Both the position numbers and the translations under genes were made by a program. This document shows positions 8,956 to 17,296 of a stretch of 64,000 bases of DNA, one piece after another. Below the pieces are notes generated by a model. It was not told the DNA's origin, made no database searches, and saw only the letters and a list, made by a program, of their open reading frames with translations. Each line of letters starts with the position of its first letter. Within the stretch, counting starts at the first letter, position 1. The DNA is from Legionella_A sp963772805 (GTDB lineage Bacteria; Pseudomonadota; Gammaproteobacteria; Legionellales; Legionellaceae). The stretch covers positions 248,001 through 312,000 of the forward strand of contig CAVYYU010000003.1 in the NCBI GenBank assembly GCA_963772805.1, in the 5' to 3' direction.

Positions 8956-9777
8956 ATGTCTAAATTATATATGTTCATTCTTGTCTTCTTTTGCGGTGCA
9001 GCATTTGGCCAAGAGCGTGAGATAGCGATAACCATTGATGATTTACCACTGGTTGCCTCAAAAATGAATACGCCGGCTAATGAAGCGCGTTCAATTGAAC
9101 GATTTACCAACATTGTTAACGCATTTAAAGATAATCAAGTGCCCGTTACAGGTTTTGTGATTGCTGGTGCCATCGAAAAAGATCAATGGGCGTTTCTTCA
9201 GCAGTTTCGTGATGCGGGGTTTGAGCTTGGAAATCATACCTACTCGCACCCTAATTTAAATGGTATGAGCGCAGAAAAGTACATCGCTGATGTAGATCGC
9301 GCGGATAAAAAACTGAGTCCTATTCTAACGAGTCCAAAGTATTTCCGCTATCCATATCTTGCTGAGGGAAATAAAAAGACCAAGCCCGAAGTCATGGAAT
9401 ACCTCACCGAGCATGGTTATACCGTGGCACCAGTGACGATTGATAGCAAGGATTATGCCTTTAACGAAAGAGTCTATAGAACTCCCTATCGGCAAAGGGA
9501 AAAATTCATTGCTAAGATAAAACAACAATACCTCGATTTTATTTGGAAACAGACATTAAGGGCTGAAAAATTTGCGAAACCTGGCGTGCCTGCAAAGCAA
9601 ATTTTGCTTCTGCATGCCAATTTGATTAATAGTTATCTATTAAATGATGTGCTGCAAATGTATAAACAAAATGGCTATAAATTTATTTCACTCACAGAGG
9701 CTTTACAAAACCCCGCTCCAGAAATCATCTTTCCTGCTAATGAAAAGGTTGAACAGAGTTCGGCTGAAGGGGTTTGA
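8956..9777 (+). CDS. Secreted polysaccharide deacetylase (NodB domain, CE4)
   Basis: 273 residues with a signal peptide of about 18 residues (FFCGAAFG followed by QEREIAI). The NodB homology domain has ITIDDLP (general-base aspartates, about 26-32) and the metal-binding histidines in LGNHTYSHPNLNG (about 94-106). FRYPY is the third conserved block and LLLHANLIN near residue 220 is the last. The protein should act on N- or O-acetyl groups of an envelope or extracellular glycan in the periplasm. In this family similar proteins modify peptidoglycan or capsule. A hairpin terminator follows directly. Confidence 0.85.
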   Translation: MSKLYMFILVFFCGAAFGQEREIAITIDDLPLVASKMNTPANEARSIERFTNIVNAFKDNQVPVTGFVIAGAIEKDQWAFLQQFRDAGFELGNHTYSHPNLNGMSAEKYIADVDRADKKLSPILTSPKYFRYPYLAEGNKKTKPEVMEYLTEHGYTVAPVTIDSKDYAFNERVYRTPYRQREKFIAKIKQQYLDFIWKQTLRAEKFAKPGVPAKQILLLHANLINSYLLNDVLQMYKQNGYKFISLTEALQNPAPEIIFPANEKVEQSSAEGV

Positions 9778-9789
9778 AATAAGCATATA

Positions 9790-9813
9790 CTGGGCTGAGA
9801 AGCCCAGTTTTCT
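9790..9813 (+). terminator. Rho-independent terminator of the deacetylase gene
   Basis: CTGGGCT-gaga-AGCCCAG is followed by TTTTCTT, 12 bases after the stop codon. Confidence 0.8.
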
Positions 9814-9994
9814 TGGTGGGATTAGGGCTTACATATCTTTGATGTTTCAGAAATCCCGAAAAGAGCTATATAACTTACGGTAGTACCTGAACCATCAGAG
9901 CCCCATCTAATTCCACTCGGAGAAGCCGCAGCCTGTTATTCTTATTAGTTTTGAGCGGTTAGCCCGTACAAGATGGTCATTATTTATTTGTACC

Positions 9995-10084
9995 GTAGGT
10001 TGGCGCTGAGCGGTAGCGAAGCCCAACAATCGTGGCACGGGAAGCTCCCTTGTTGGGCTTCGCTACCGCTCAGCGCCAACCTAC
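9995..10084. repeat. 34-bp perfect inverted repeat (REP/MITE-like hairpin)
   Basis: The arms at 9995-10028 and 10051-10084 are perfect reverse complements of 34 bases each around a 22-base loop. The outer sequence is GTAGGTTGGCGCTGAGCGG and the inner end is GCCCAACA. The element stands alone between genes, about 215 bp after the deacetylase stop. Its GTTGGG core recurs in shorter palindromes at 28219, 29215 and 47470. It has no coding capacity, which suggests a REP- or MITE-type mobile hairpin. Confidence 0.85.
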
Positions 10085-10331
10085 AACAACCGGACAAAAT
10101 TAAATGGAAACGGTACTAGCGTAACCAATTGCGCCTCCTCACCGTGAACGGATCGGGAGTAGATGAAAAACTGCAGTATTGAGTAAATAACCTTGACTAC
10201 AGCGATGCTGCATCAAGGTCACTAGAAGTGATACACAGTTTTGTTAATCGTCAATATATAAATTCATATCCAACTATGAATTTTATCCAGCTTGCGGGGC
10301 GCAGAAGGAGTGCTGGCCGGCCAACACACAA

Positions 10332-10778
10332 TTAAGTATTCTGTTGCAAAAAAGTGGCTAATTCAGGTTCAGTAAGATTAACGATGTCTTTTTTTATGCT
10401 ATGAGTTACTAAATCTTTTACATGCTTATTGATATGATGGAACAAAAGCCCACTCATGTGGGGTGGCGCTATCATAATAAGTGTTTCATAAGCTTGGATA
10501 TTTCTGGCTTTATCAAGATCATTGACAATGTCTCGCGCAAATTCATTGATAAGAATCTCTTTGGGATCTGACTCTTGGGTGAAGGCACCGTGTGCAGAGC
10601 CATTGCTATTGTATCGACCAGGTTTGTCTGAGGTTAATTCAATATCCCTGAGCCTGTTTTCAGGATGTTCAATTTCTTTAATTAGGGCGAGCTGTTCTGG
10701 CTTCTTACTATATTTGTAAATTCTGCAGGTGTTCGTGTTTGACACCACAACCCATGTCGTATGTTGATTATTGTTCAT
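10332..10778 (-). CDS. Host attachment protein family (baeRF-like)
   Basis: 148-residue cytoplasmic protein matching the family annotated 'protein required for attachment to host cells', which has an eRF1/archaeal-release-factor-like fold. Visible features are TTWVVVSNTNTCRIYKY at the N terminus, the basic ENRLRDIELTSDKPGR block, and the second half ETLIMIAPPHMSGLL...HHINKHVKDLV. The start ATG 10778 has GGAAGG about 8 bases upstream. An in-frame upstream ATG (10853) would add 25 residues outside the family. The attachment phenotype comes from a distant family member and may not apply here. Confidence 0.75.
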   Translation of the reverse strand: MNNNQHTTWVVVSNTNTCRIYKYSKKPEQLALIKEIEHPENRLRDIELTSDKPGRYNSNGSAHGAFTQESDPKEILINEFARDIVNDLDKARNIQAYETLIMIAPPHMSGLLFHHINKHVKDLVTHSIKKDIVNLTEPELATFLQQNT

Positions 10779-11153
10779 CGCTGGTATTCCTTCCTTGGTA
10801 GGGATGTATCCATAATAATAGTTCACATTTAAGTAAATGTGAGGGCTATTCATTGAAAAATTTATCGTTGAACAAGTTGACTCGAACCATGCGCTAATGC
10901 TTTAGTGAACATAGGCGATAGTTACCAGCGCATACTCTGTCTAGTCACGCGTACTAAAAATCTGATTACAGATTTAATTATTTATTAAAATCAGTTGTTG
11001 ATGCGAGTGATAAATAGTTGAAAAAAACTTTTATGTCAGGGCAGGATCCTTATCTATGCACGCTGCGTAACAGCACTTAAATAGCAGTGACACAGAAGTA
11101 GACCCATCAGTGAGCAAGACCTTAGAACTCAATTTTAAAGAGAGGTTAATGAG
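10779..11153. other. Divergent intergenic region
   Basis: Shared upstream region of the minus-strand attachment-family gene and the plus-strand small protein. It must carry both promoters. I see no clear consensus pair, operator or RNA structure. Confidence 0.4.
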
Positions 11154-11411
11154 ATGAGCATCAGGGTGGAAATATTACTATATATGGTGATGACATTGGT
11201 GGGCGTAGGAGTGATGCTTGCATCATCAATGGTGCGAGCAGGTGAACTAATATCAGGTGTTGATGAACATCTAGTCAAGACTCATGCGCAAGTCAAACAC
11301 AAAGATATAGTTATACCTAAAGTGTCTGAAAATGTAAATAAAGCGCCGGAGCAGGGCGATGAACAGTTTAAAATCAATGAAAATGAATCACCAAGACCAC
11401 GGGATAGGTAA
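11154..11411 (+). CDS. Small membrane-anchored or secreted hypothetical protein
   Basis: 85 residues. One hydrophobic segment (about residues 7-28, MVMTLVGVGVMLASSMVRAG) could be an N-terminal anchor or a cleaved signal peptide. The rest is hydrophilic, ends ENESPRPRDR and looks disordered. AGAGG lies 8 bases before the ATG, which supports translation. I do not recognise a family. Confidence 0.55.
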   Translation: MSIRVEILLYMVMTLVGVGVMLASSMVRAGELISGVDEHLVKTHAQVKHKDIVIPKVSENVNKAPEQGDEQFKINENESPRPRDR

Positions 11412-11512
11412 GTAATTCAGCTTTTTCCTTTTTTGAGCCATCAGGTCAGGTTTATCCTGCTAATTTCATATAGAAAAAGAAAATACCTGACCCCCCGGGG
11501 TCTGTGGTTTAT

Positions 11513-11680
11513 TTAAAATCCTATATTGATGCGGCCTATTAAAACAAGAATCAAGTAAATAACTAATATCAGTCCTATAATACCGCTTGGCCCATACCCC
11601 CATCCACGACTATGTGGCCATGTAGGTAAACCACCAATAAGGAAAAGGATTAATAAAATAAGTAGTATTGTCCCTAACAT
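11513..11680 (-). CDS. DUF3309-family small membrane protein
   Basis: 55-residue protein in a frame of 56 codons. It starts MLGTILLILLILFLIGGLP, then a short polar turn WPHSRGWGYGPSG, then a second hydrophobic helix IIGLILVIYLILVLIGRI. This two-helix layout with the central W-P-H/W-G-Y-G-P-S-G turn is the DUF3309 pattern, widespread in proteobacteria and of unknown function. AAGGGG lies about 5 bases before the ATG. It is easily missed because of its size. Confidence 0.85.
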   Translation of the reverse strand: MLGTILLILLILFLIGGLPTWPHSRGWGYGPSGIIGLILVIYLILVLIGRINIGF

Positions 11681-11834
11681 AATAGCCCCTTATAAAATTT
11701 GTTAACCTCTAAAGATAAATAGCATCCACTGCTGATAATTTAAACTATAGTACAATAATGTGATCGTTGTGGTGTTATTAATGTCAGCGCGGGGGAAAGC
11801 AGTTATTGGAAATATGATTCTATCTTATGGTCTT

Positions 11835-12113
11835 TCATCGGCGTTTATACTGATTTGCAATAGCGCTCTCTAGCTCATCATTGGTCAGTGAGAGATATTT
11901 ATAATGCGGATCAGCTGTTGTGCGTTCTAACCACTCGTTGGCGATACAAATATCAACTAGCTTGAGCACGTCTGCTAGTTGAACTTGAACACCGAGTTTC
12001 TGCGAGAGTTTTATAACAGTGGTCTCATCGATGCTGAGAAATAGCGTATTACGGTTTTGCCCTTCAGCTCTGAGCTCGTCATAAAAAATATCTAAGATGT
12101 CAATTTCATTCAT
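11835..12113 (-). CDS. Hypothetical protein, small helical
   Basis: 92 residues from ATG 12113 (MNEIDILDIFYDELRAEG). A TTG at 12161 in the same frame would add 16 residues but would overlap the upstream terminator hairpin, so the ATG is preferred. The sequence alternates short amphipathic helices and ends YKYLSLTNDELESAIANQYKRR, a pattern seen in winged-helix proteins. I cannot name a family. It lies downstream of the ice-binding gene, separated by a terminator. Confidence 0.5.
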   Translation of the reverse strand: MNEIDILDIFYDELRAEGQNRNTLFLSIDETTVIKLSQKLGVQVQLADVLKLVDICIANEWLERTTADPHYKYLSLTNDELESAIANQYKRR

Positions 12114-12140
12114 AACTGATCTGTTTATTTGAATTTCATG

Positions 12141-12184
12141 TTTAAAAATAAATTCCTGCAAGGATGTTGAGGAATCCTTGCAGG
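12141..12184 (-). terminator. Terminator of the OMP/ice-binding operon
   Basis: On the minus strand, an 11-bp perfect stem CCTGCAAGGAT/ATCCTTGCAGG with an 8-base loop is followed by AATTTATTTTT. It lies 17 bases past the stop of the ice-binding-domain gene. Confidence 0.8.
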
Positions 12185-12200
12185 CTACAAATAGTGTTAA

Positions 12201-13328
12201 CTAAGGTGCGACGGGGTTCACATTGTTGGTATCAAGAGTAACCGCCCCATTGAGAGCCCAAGCCCGTCCTTTTAATGTTGCACCGGTAGGCAAGGTGATA
12301 CTGGCTGAGGCATCGATGATACCATAAAGAGTACTGTTCGTGCCCAACGTGGCTGAACTGCCGATAGCCCAACTGATATTGTCATTCAATATTCCACCCG
12401 CAGTTGTCATGACAGCATTGTTTGATACGGTGAGGGAGGAGGCGATCTTAAATGTACATGAGCTACCTGCTGTACCGTTAAGTATCACTGCACCAGTCAT
12501 TAAGGCACTTGAAGTGAAACACAGGACGGGGGTCACGGCACAGTTGATAGGAGATAATGCAGATATATCCTGTCCAGCACCAAAGGTGACACTACAAGGC
12601 AATCCGTTTAGGGCAGTGAAATAGCTACTTGCCGCTGTTCGCACATTTGTTGCAGTCGTATTATTAATATTCTGTACCCCATTGATAATGGTACCTGGAG
12701 GGAAGCCTGTGACTGACGATCCTGGTGTGAGATCTAAATCACCATTAACAATCGAGGGTCCTGTATTCGTCACGGTTGAATAAGCAAGAATGGAAGACTG
12801 GAAAAGATAGGATGGTGTTCCTGGTATTGTTGATATGAAACCTGGTGGTGGTGTGGGTCCTGGCGTGTTACAAGTGATATCCACGATTGTGGTAATCGCA
12901 GGGGCATCGATCTGGACTTGGCGGGTATCAATTCCTACCTGCAAAACTCGGTTAAAAGTCCCTAAGTTTAAGGGGCCTAACTGAACGCTAATGTTACAAA
13001 ATGATCCAGGGGCTATGGAATCGCCAACAATGCAGCTATTTACTGGTGATGCCACAATAGTAGCCGCTGCATTAGACATTCCATCATTATTTTGGATCTG
13101 AATATAATTGATCTTCATTGGCACTGGCGTATTGTTTTGCACTGTATACGTACCAATTGCGGTTGCCGTAGCACAGATTGTTCCAAATACAGGTGGTCTA
13201 ACAAATGTAGCGTCACACGTTGCAAGGGACGGGTCATCTGCGAAACTCTTTTGGCATAGCTGTGCCTGTGTTGCCAAAGGAGCCAGTAATCCTAAAACGA
13301 TCGCTCCATGTTTAAATTTATGATACAT
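12201..13328 (-). CDS. Secreted ice-binding-domain (DUF3494) protein
   Basis: 375 residues with a signal peptide (MYHKFKHGAIVLGLLAPLATQAQ). Residues about 24-155 are a cysteine-containing beta domain with IAPGSFCNISVQL, resembling an Ig-like/Hydin-type module. A PGPTPPPG linker follows. The C-terminal half is a DUF3494 ice-binding-like beta-solenoid: FQSSILAYSTVTNTGPSIVNGDL, GFPPGTIINGVQ, and repeated ITLPTGATLKGRAWALNGAVTLDTN near the end. Such domains bind ice in polar microbes but also serve as adhesin-like surface modules. It follows the OMP gene by 27 bases with a strong ribosome binding site (AAGGAG), so both are probably co-transcribed. Confidence 0.85.
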   Translation of the reverse strand: MYHKFKHGAIVLGLLAPLATQAQLCQKSFADDPSLATCDATFVRPPVFGTICATATAIGTYTVQNNTPVPMKINYIQIQNNDGMSNAAATIVASPVNSCIVGDSIAPGSFCNISVQLGPLNLGTFNRVLQVGIDTRQVQIDAPAITTIVDITCNTPGPTPPPGFISTIPGTPSYLFQSSILAYSTVTNTGPSIVNGDLDLTPGSSVTGFPPGTIINGVQNINNTTATNVRTAASSYFTALNGLPCSVTFGAGQDISALSPINCAVTPVLCFTSSALMTGAVILNGTAGSSCTFKIASSLTVSNNAVMTTAGGILNDNISWAIGSSATLGTNSTLYGIIDASASITLPTGATLKGRAWALNGAVTLDTNNVNPVAP

Positions 13329-14161
13329 CCTTTTCTCCTTGTTATTCCTATGTTTTTATAGTGCTATATGCAAGCCTAGCAAAGCAGATTGAGCAGCCAA
13401 ACCAAAATGAGCAGGAACAATAACCGGGGTAGTAATCGTACCTGTTGATCCACTTGCAGAGCTACTGACCTTTCCTAAATCGGTATATAAATATTCTAAT
13501 GATAACGATATGCTTTTATTAAAGGCATAAGATAAACCAGCTCCCGCTTCCCAGACAAAATTCGAATGGGTTGCAGATTTCAAGTGTAGCGATTGATCGG
13601 CACAAGGCAATCCGTTGCGATCAGCATCACTATAGCTCGCGTGATTCCATGCGTTACCAATACCTCCAATGGCATAAAGTGAATATTGCTTTTTGGAGAT
13701 AATTGTTAATGCAGTATCGAACATGACGCGTGTACTTTGAACTGGCATTTTATAGGTCATTTCATTCCAATCGGGACTTCCAAAGCGCAAAACATCACCT
13801 GTAAGCGTATTCTTGGCGATATAATAGCCATTTATTTCAGGTTCTATGGCGGGAAACCATTGAGTATTCTCTGAATATTGCAGCTTGCCAGGAAAATAAT
13901 AAACATAGCCAATCCCTACTTGACCGGTAAAGGTATCCCAATCGTTGTGATTAGTTTTTATGAGGCGATCGGTCTCACTGCTGGTTACGCCTAAATTACC
14001 ATCATCAGTTCTTAAATTAGCAACACCCACGGCTCCCAGTATTTCAAAATGGCTGGGGTTCGCGACCGCGCCCATGGAGTTTGCAAACCACGGGCTTTTC
14101 ATGAGTATTTCTTGAGCAAATTCATGTAGAATTCATTGTTTTGATTTTAAACGGAATTTTC

Positions 14162-15277
14162 ATGTCAGAAGTACTTGAGTTGTTATCAACAATAAAAGAC
14201 CCACGTGACCAAGAAAAAATAATTTACCCTTTGCCAACCTTATTATTTATCGCAATATGCGCAATTTTTTGTGGTGCTGAAAGCTGGGATGATATCGTTA
14301 CCTTCGCTGAGTCACGTAAAAAATGGCTCATGAACCACATTGATTTAGATAAGGGGATCCCTTGCTACAGTACATTTAGGAGAGTCTTTGCCATCATAAG
14401 CCCAACGGTTTGGAGCACCATTATTGAGGGTACATTGGGTTTAGTCATAAAAGAACGATTGCCGGAAGATCAAATTCCGATTGACGGTAAAACATTAAAG
14501 GGAACTCGTTGTGAATCGAAAGGCATCCGCGCTATTCAAATGGTCAGCGCCTGGAGCTTTGCTAATAAGCTCGTATTAGCAGATGTGGCAACGAACAGTA
14601 AGTCCAATGAAATTAAAGCAATACCCTTGCTGTTAGAACTTCTGGAGTTGGAAGGATGCACAGTATCCATTGATGCAATGGGATGCCAAACAGTCATACT
14701 CGAATCCATCATTAATAAGGGTGGTGATTTCGTGATTGGTTTAAAAAAGAATCAACCTTCTTTGTATAATGCAGTTATTTCATATTCTAAAGAGCATGGT
14801 GAAAATCAGGGGAATTTAATTGAAGATTATTTCGATGAGAGCCATGGACGACTTGTAAGACGCCGATATTTTGCGTTCCCCCTACCAGAAAATGCTAAGC
14901 CTGTTGCACTTCCTGGCATTAAAACTATTATTGCTACCGAAACCATTTCATCAGAAAAAAATAAACCAGGATCTGGTTCGGCCGAGTGGCGCTATTATGT
15001 GAGCAGCCATGATGTTGATAATATTAAACTGCCATCCTATGTTAGAAATCACTGGTCCATTGAAAGTGAATACCACTGGGAGCTTGACGTACATTTACAG
15101 GATGATGCAGACAAAAAACATGATGAAGTTGCAGCTATTAATTTTGCCAAAACAAAACGATTGTTATTGAGCTTAGTTAAATCAAAGTTACCTCCAGGAA
15201 AAAAGAAAAGTGTCCGCTCCCGACTGAAACGTGCCGGTTGGGATTTGGATTATCTGCTGACATTACTTTTGCTTTAA
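14162..15277 (+). CDS. ISAs1-family DDE transposase
   Basis: 371 residues from ATG 14162; an in-frame TTG at 14141 is less likely. It begins with the family's LLSTIKDPRDQ...YPLPTLLFIAICAIFCGAESWDDI block. The acidic catalytic residues are in PIDGKTLKG, VSIDAMGCQ and EYHWELDVHLQDD (D, D, E). It ends KRAGWDLDYLLTLL. It resembles H-repeat/ISAs1 proteins in E. coli. The frame is intact and has no internal stop, so the element may be active. Confidence 0.93.
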   Translation: MSEVLELLSTIKDPRDQEKIIYPLPTLLFIAICAIFCGAESWDDIVTFAESRKKWLMNHIDLDKGIPCYSTFRRVFAIISPTVWSTIIEGTLGLVIKERLPEDQIPIDGKTLKGTRCESKGIRAIQMVSAWSFANKLVLADVATNSKSNEIKAIPLLLELLELEGCTVSIDAMGCQTVILESIINKGGDFVIGLKKNQPSLYNAVISYSKEHGENQGNLIEDYFDESHGRLVRRRYFAFPLPENAKPVALPGIKTIIATETISSEKNKPGSGSAEWRYYVSSHDVDNIKLPSYVRNHWSIESEYHWELDVHLQDDADKKHDEVAAINFAKTKRLLLSLVKSKLPPGKKKSVRSRLKRAGWDLDYLLTLLLL

Positions 15278-15410
15278 CCACCAACAAGAATATATGGAGA
15301 ATAAATTACCCACGCTGTCTGTGTGATGGCGGAGCATGCTTTAAACCCACAAAATAAAGGTTCTTGGGTGCCAAGAATGCCATTAAGGCTAATAAAATAT
15401 TGATGATGTG

Positions 15411-15532
15411 GCCTTGTAAGGTGGTATAGATAAAAAATCTGCCGGTCAAAATTTACTCATGAAAAGCCCGTGCCTTGTAAGGTGGTATAGATAAAAAATC
15501 TGCCGGTCAAAATTTACTCATGAAAAGCCCGT
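15411..15532. repeat. Tandem duplication of 61 bp at the IS right end
   Basis: Two identical copies (15411-15471 and 15472-15532) start GCCTTGTAAGGTGG and end with the terminal inverted repeat ATGAAAAGCCCGT. Each contains AGAT-aaaaa-ATCT, a short stem. The outer copy abuts the target duplication, so the mobile unit has carried two right ends. Confidence 0.9.
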
Positions 15533-15608
15533 GGTTTGCAAACACGGAGCTACTCAACGCCATGCAACTGATGGAAAAACAACGAAGCGCATTTAGTTTT
15601 GAATTCAT

Positions 15609-15963
15609 AGTATATATCGTCCTTAATAAAAGATTTTCAAAAACAATTTCTTATGAGACGATAGCATTGTTCATAATGGATTAATAGAAGAATAATCTTC
15701 TTTTTTATCTGATTGTTATCATAGGGTTTGCTAACAATTTTTGTTGATGAAGATGGTCATGTTATTTATTCATTTTCTGAATTCCGACGCCAACGATGTT
15801 GAGCGTTGCGTTGTCAAACATGGATATATTAGTTGTTCTGAGTTGGGGAGGTGGCCTACAAATATCCTATTGATCCGCTTATGAACCCACACGTACTATC
15901 TATCGCTATAAAGGTACTGTGTCTTGGAAGGTAGATATGTAACTCTGTGGGCGCCAGTGGCAA
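15609..15963. other. Upstream region of the split OMP gene
   Basis: Contains the leader and presumably the promoter of the minus-strand OMP/ice-binding operon. The ribosome binding site AAGGA lies just above 15608. No other gene is supported. The rest lies downstream of the hydrolase gene's stop at 15964. Confidence 0.4.
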
Positions 15964-16638
15964 TTAAACATCAGGTGCTTTTAAATAATTTGTAAGCCAT
16001 GATTTTGCCATGCGCGCAACTTCATCAAGTGTGCCTGGTTCTTCAAATAAATGGGTGGCTCCGGGGACTATTGCCATTTGTTTTATGCAATTTAATTTTG
16101 ACATAGCATTTTCATTTAGTTCGATGACAGCATCATCATGACCACCAACTATTAGCAGGGTGGGCGCTTTTACAAAATGCAACAAATCTCCAGCCAAGTC
16201 AGGTCTGCCACCGCGGGAAACAACTGCTTTGACGAGTTCAGGTTTCATCGCGGCCGCAACCAGCGCCGCACCGCCACCGGTGCTCGCGCCAAAATAGCCA
16301 ATTGCTAATGGAGCGAGTACCGGTTGATCACTACACCACTTGGTTACTTCAAGTAAGCGTGATGCTAAAAATTCTATATCAAAGCGAAATTCAAGGGTTT
16401 TACTGTCGATAAGATCTTCGTCCGGCATAAGTAAATCAAATAACAAAGTAGCAAGACCCGCTTCATTTAATATGCGGGCAACATGCTGATTGCGTACACT
16501 AAAACGACTGCTGCCACTGCCGTGCACAAATAAAACAAGGCCATAGGCGTTCGGAGGAACATACAACAATCCCCCAAGAGAAGCCTTGCCGCTTGGAATT
16601 GTGATGTTATGCATTGCATCATAGGTAAAATAGGTCAC
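15964..16638 (-). CDS. Alpha/beta hydrolase (dienelactone-hydrolase-like)
   Basis: 224-residue cytoplasmic hydrolase. The oxyanion-hole motif is LVLFVHGSGSSRFS (about 34-47) and the nucleophile elbow is GYFGASTGGGAAL (Ser near residue 118). The acid residue is in VGGHDDAV and the histidine in PGATHLFEEPG, so the triad is complete. The start is GTG with GAGG 7 bases upstream. It follows the phosphoribosyltransferase by 19 bases. The same two domains are fused in single proteins in other bacteria (for example mycobacterial Rv0571c, from memory), which supports a shared pathway whose substrate is unknown. Confidence 0.8.
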   Translation of the reverse strand: MTYFTYDAMHNITIPSGKASLGGLLYVPPNAYGLVLFVHGSGSSRFSVRNQHVARILNEAGLATLLFDLLMPDEDLIDSKTLEFRFDIEFLASRLLEVTKWCSDQPVLAPLAIGYFGASTGGGAALVAAAMKPELVKAVVSRGGRPDLAGDLLHFVKAPTLLIVGGHDDAVIELNENAMSKLNCIKQMAIVPGATHLFEEPGTLDEVARMAKSWLTNYLKAPDV

Positions 16639-16657
16639 GATTCATCCTCATGGTTAT

Positions 16658-17296
16658 TTAGTTTGAGCGATTGAGTAATTCAATGACTTCATTATCAGAA
16701 GTTTGAGAAAAATTCTCATACCATAAACCTACAGCATAAAAATTTACGGGCCTCAGTGGGCAAATAAGGCTATCAGCTAGGGCGGACATTTCTTCACAGG
16801 TTGAATTGGCGGCAACAGGTACTGCAACAATGATAGCTTTTGGGCGGTGTTTGCGTAAGGCCTTAATTGCGGCACGCATGGTATAGCCTGTAGCAATACC
16901 ATCATCGACTAAAATTATTGTTTTTCCAGAAAGCTTGGGGAAGGGGCGATCACCTCGATATAAATGCTCCCGGCGTATTAATTCTTTTTCTTCAGCGTGT
17001 AACACCTGATCAATTTCTGCCTGCTCTAAGCCCAGCAGGCTTATCAACGACTCATTAAAAATAGCTGTGCCTCCTGATGCAATGGCACCCATGGCAAGTT
17101 CCTCGTGCCCTGGCACACCTAACTTTCTGACGATAAATACATCTAGAGGGAGAGAAAGTGATTTAGCGATCCCACAAGCAACAGGTACGCCACCACGTGG
17201 CAATGCTAAGATAATAGTATTCGGATGTTTGGCATAATCACTAAGAGAGTTTGCCAAAACAATAGCCGCCTCATATCTGTCAATGAACTTATCCAT
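16658..17296 (-). CDS. Phosphoribosyltransferase family protein
   Basis: 212 residues with a type I PRTase fold. It begins DRYEAAIVLANSL, then ALPRGGVPVACGIAKSL (about 32-48), RKLGVPGHEELAMGAIA, and the PRPP-binding loop ILVDDGIATGYTM (about 125-137). The start ATG 17296 matches where family members begin. An in-frame upstream codon (17359) would add 21 unrelated residues. The nucleobase or other acceptor is not known. Stand-alone members often sit beside a dienelactone-hydrolase-like gene, as here. Confidence 0.8.
   Translation of the reverse strand: MDKFIDRYEAAIVLANSLSDYAKHPNTIILALPRGGVPVACGIAKSLSLPLDVFIVRKLGVPGHEELAMGAIASGGTAIFNESLISLLGLEQAEIDQVLHAEEKELIRREHLYRGDRPFPKLSGKTIILVDDGIATGYTMRAAIKALRKHRPKAIIVAVPVAANSTCEEMSALADSLICPLRPVNFYAVGLWYENFSQTSDNEVIELLNRSN

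Larger units (their letters stand above)
14089..15533 (+). mobile_element. ISAs1-family insertion sequence (1,445 bp)
   Basis: The ends are inverted repeats, CACGGGCTTTTCATGAGTA at 14089 and its complement ending at 15533. The element is flanked by a 10-bp target duplication, GTTTGCAAAC, at 14079-14088 and 15534-15543. The target is itself a palindrome. It carries one transposase on the plus strand. The right terminal 61 bp are present twice in tandem (15411-15532), so an unduplicated element would be 1,384 bp. Ten-base duplications are within the 8-10 bp known for the ISAs1 family. Confidence 0.92.
13356..15608 (-). pseudogene. Outer-membrane beta-barrel protein gene split by an ISAs1-family element
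   Basis: The 5' part lies at 15534-15608. It starts ATG with AAGGA upstream and encodes the signal peptide MNSKLNALRCFSISCMALSSSVFAN. The 3' part (13356-14088) continues in frame with SMGAVANPSHFEILGAVGVANL and reads to a C-terminal aliphatic-aromatic barrel pattern (SISLSLEYLYTDLG; ends LLGLHIAL). Restored length is about 266 residues. The IS at 14089-15533 separates the two at the predicted signal-peptide cleavage region. An apparent intact frame beginning MKSPWFAN at 14102 only borrows its first codons from the IS end and has no signal peptide, so it could not reach the outer membrane. The family resembles opacity-type porins common in Legionellales. Confidence 0.88.

Noticed and set aside
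15515..15676. Plus-strand frame MKSPWFANTELLNAMQ... (about 54 codons)
   Set aside because: It starts inside the IS end and runs antisense through the OMP signal-peptide region; its resemblance to the truncated OMP start comes from the inverted IS ends and the palindromic target duplication.
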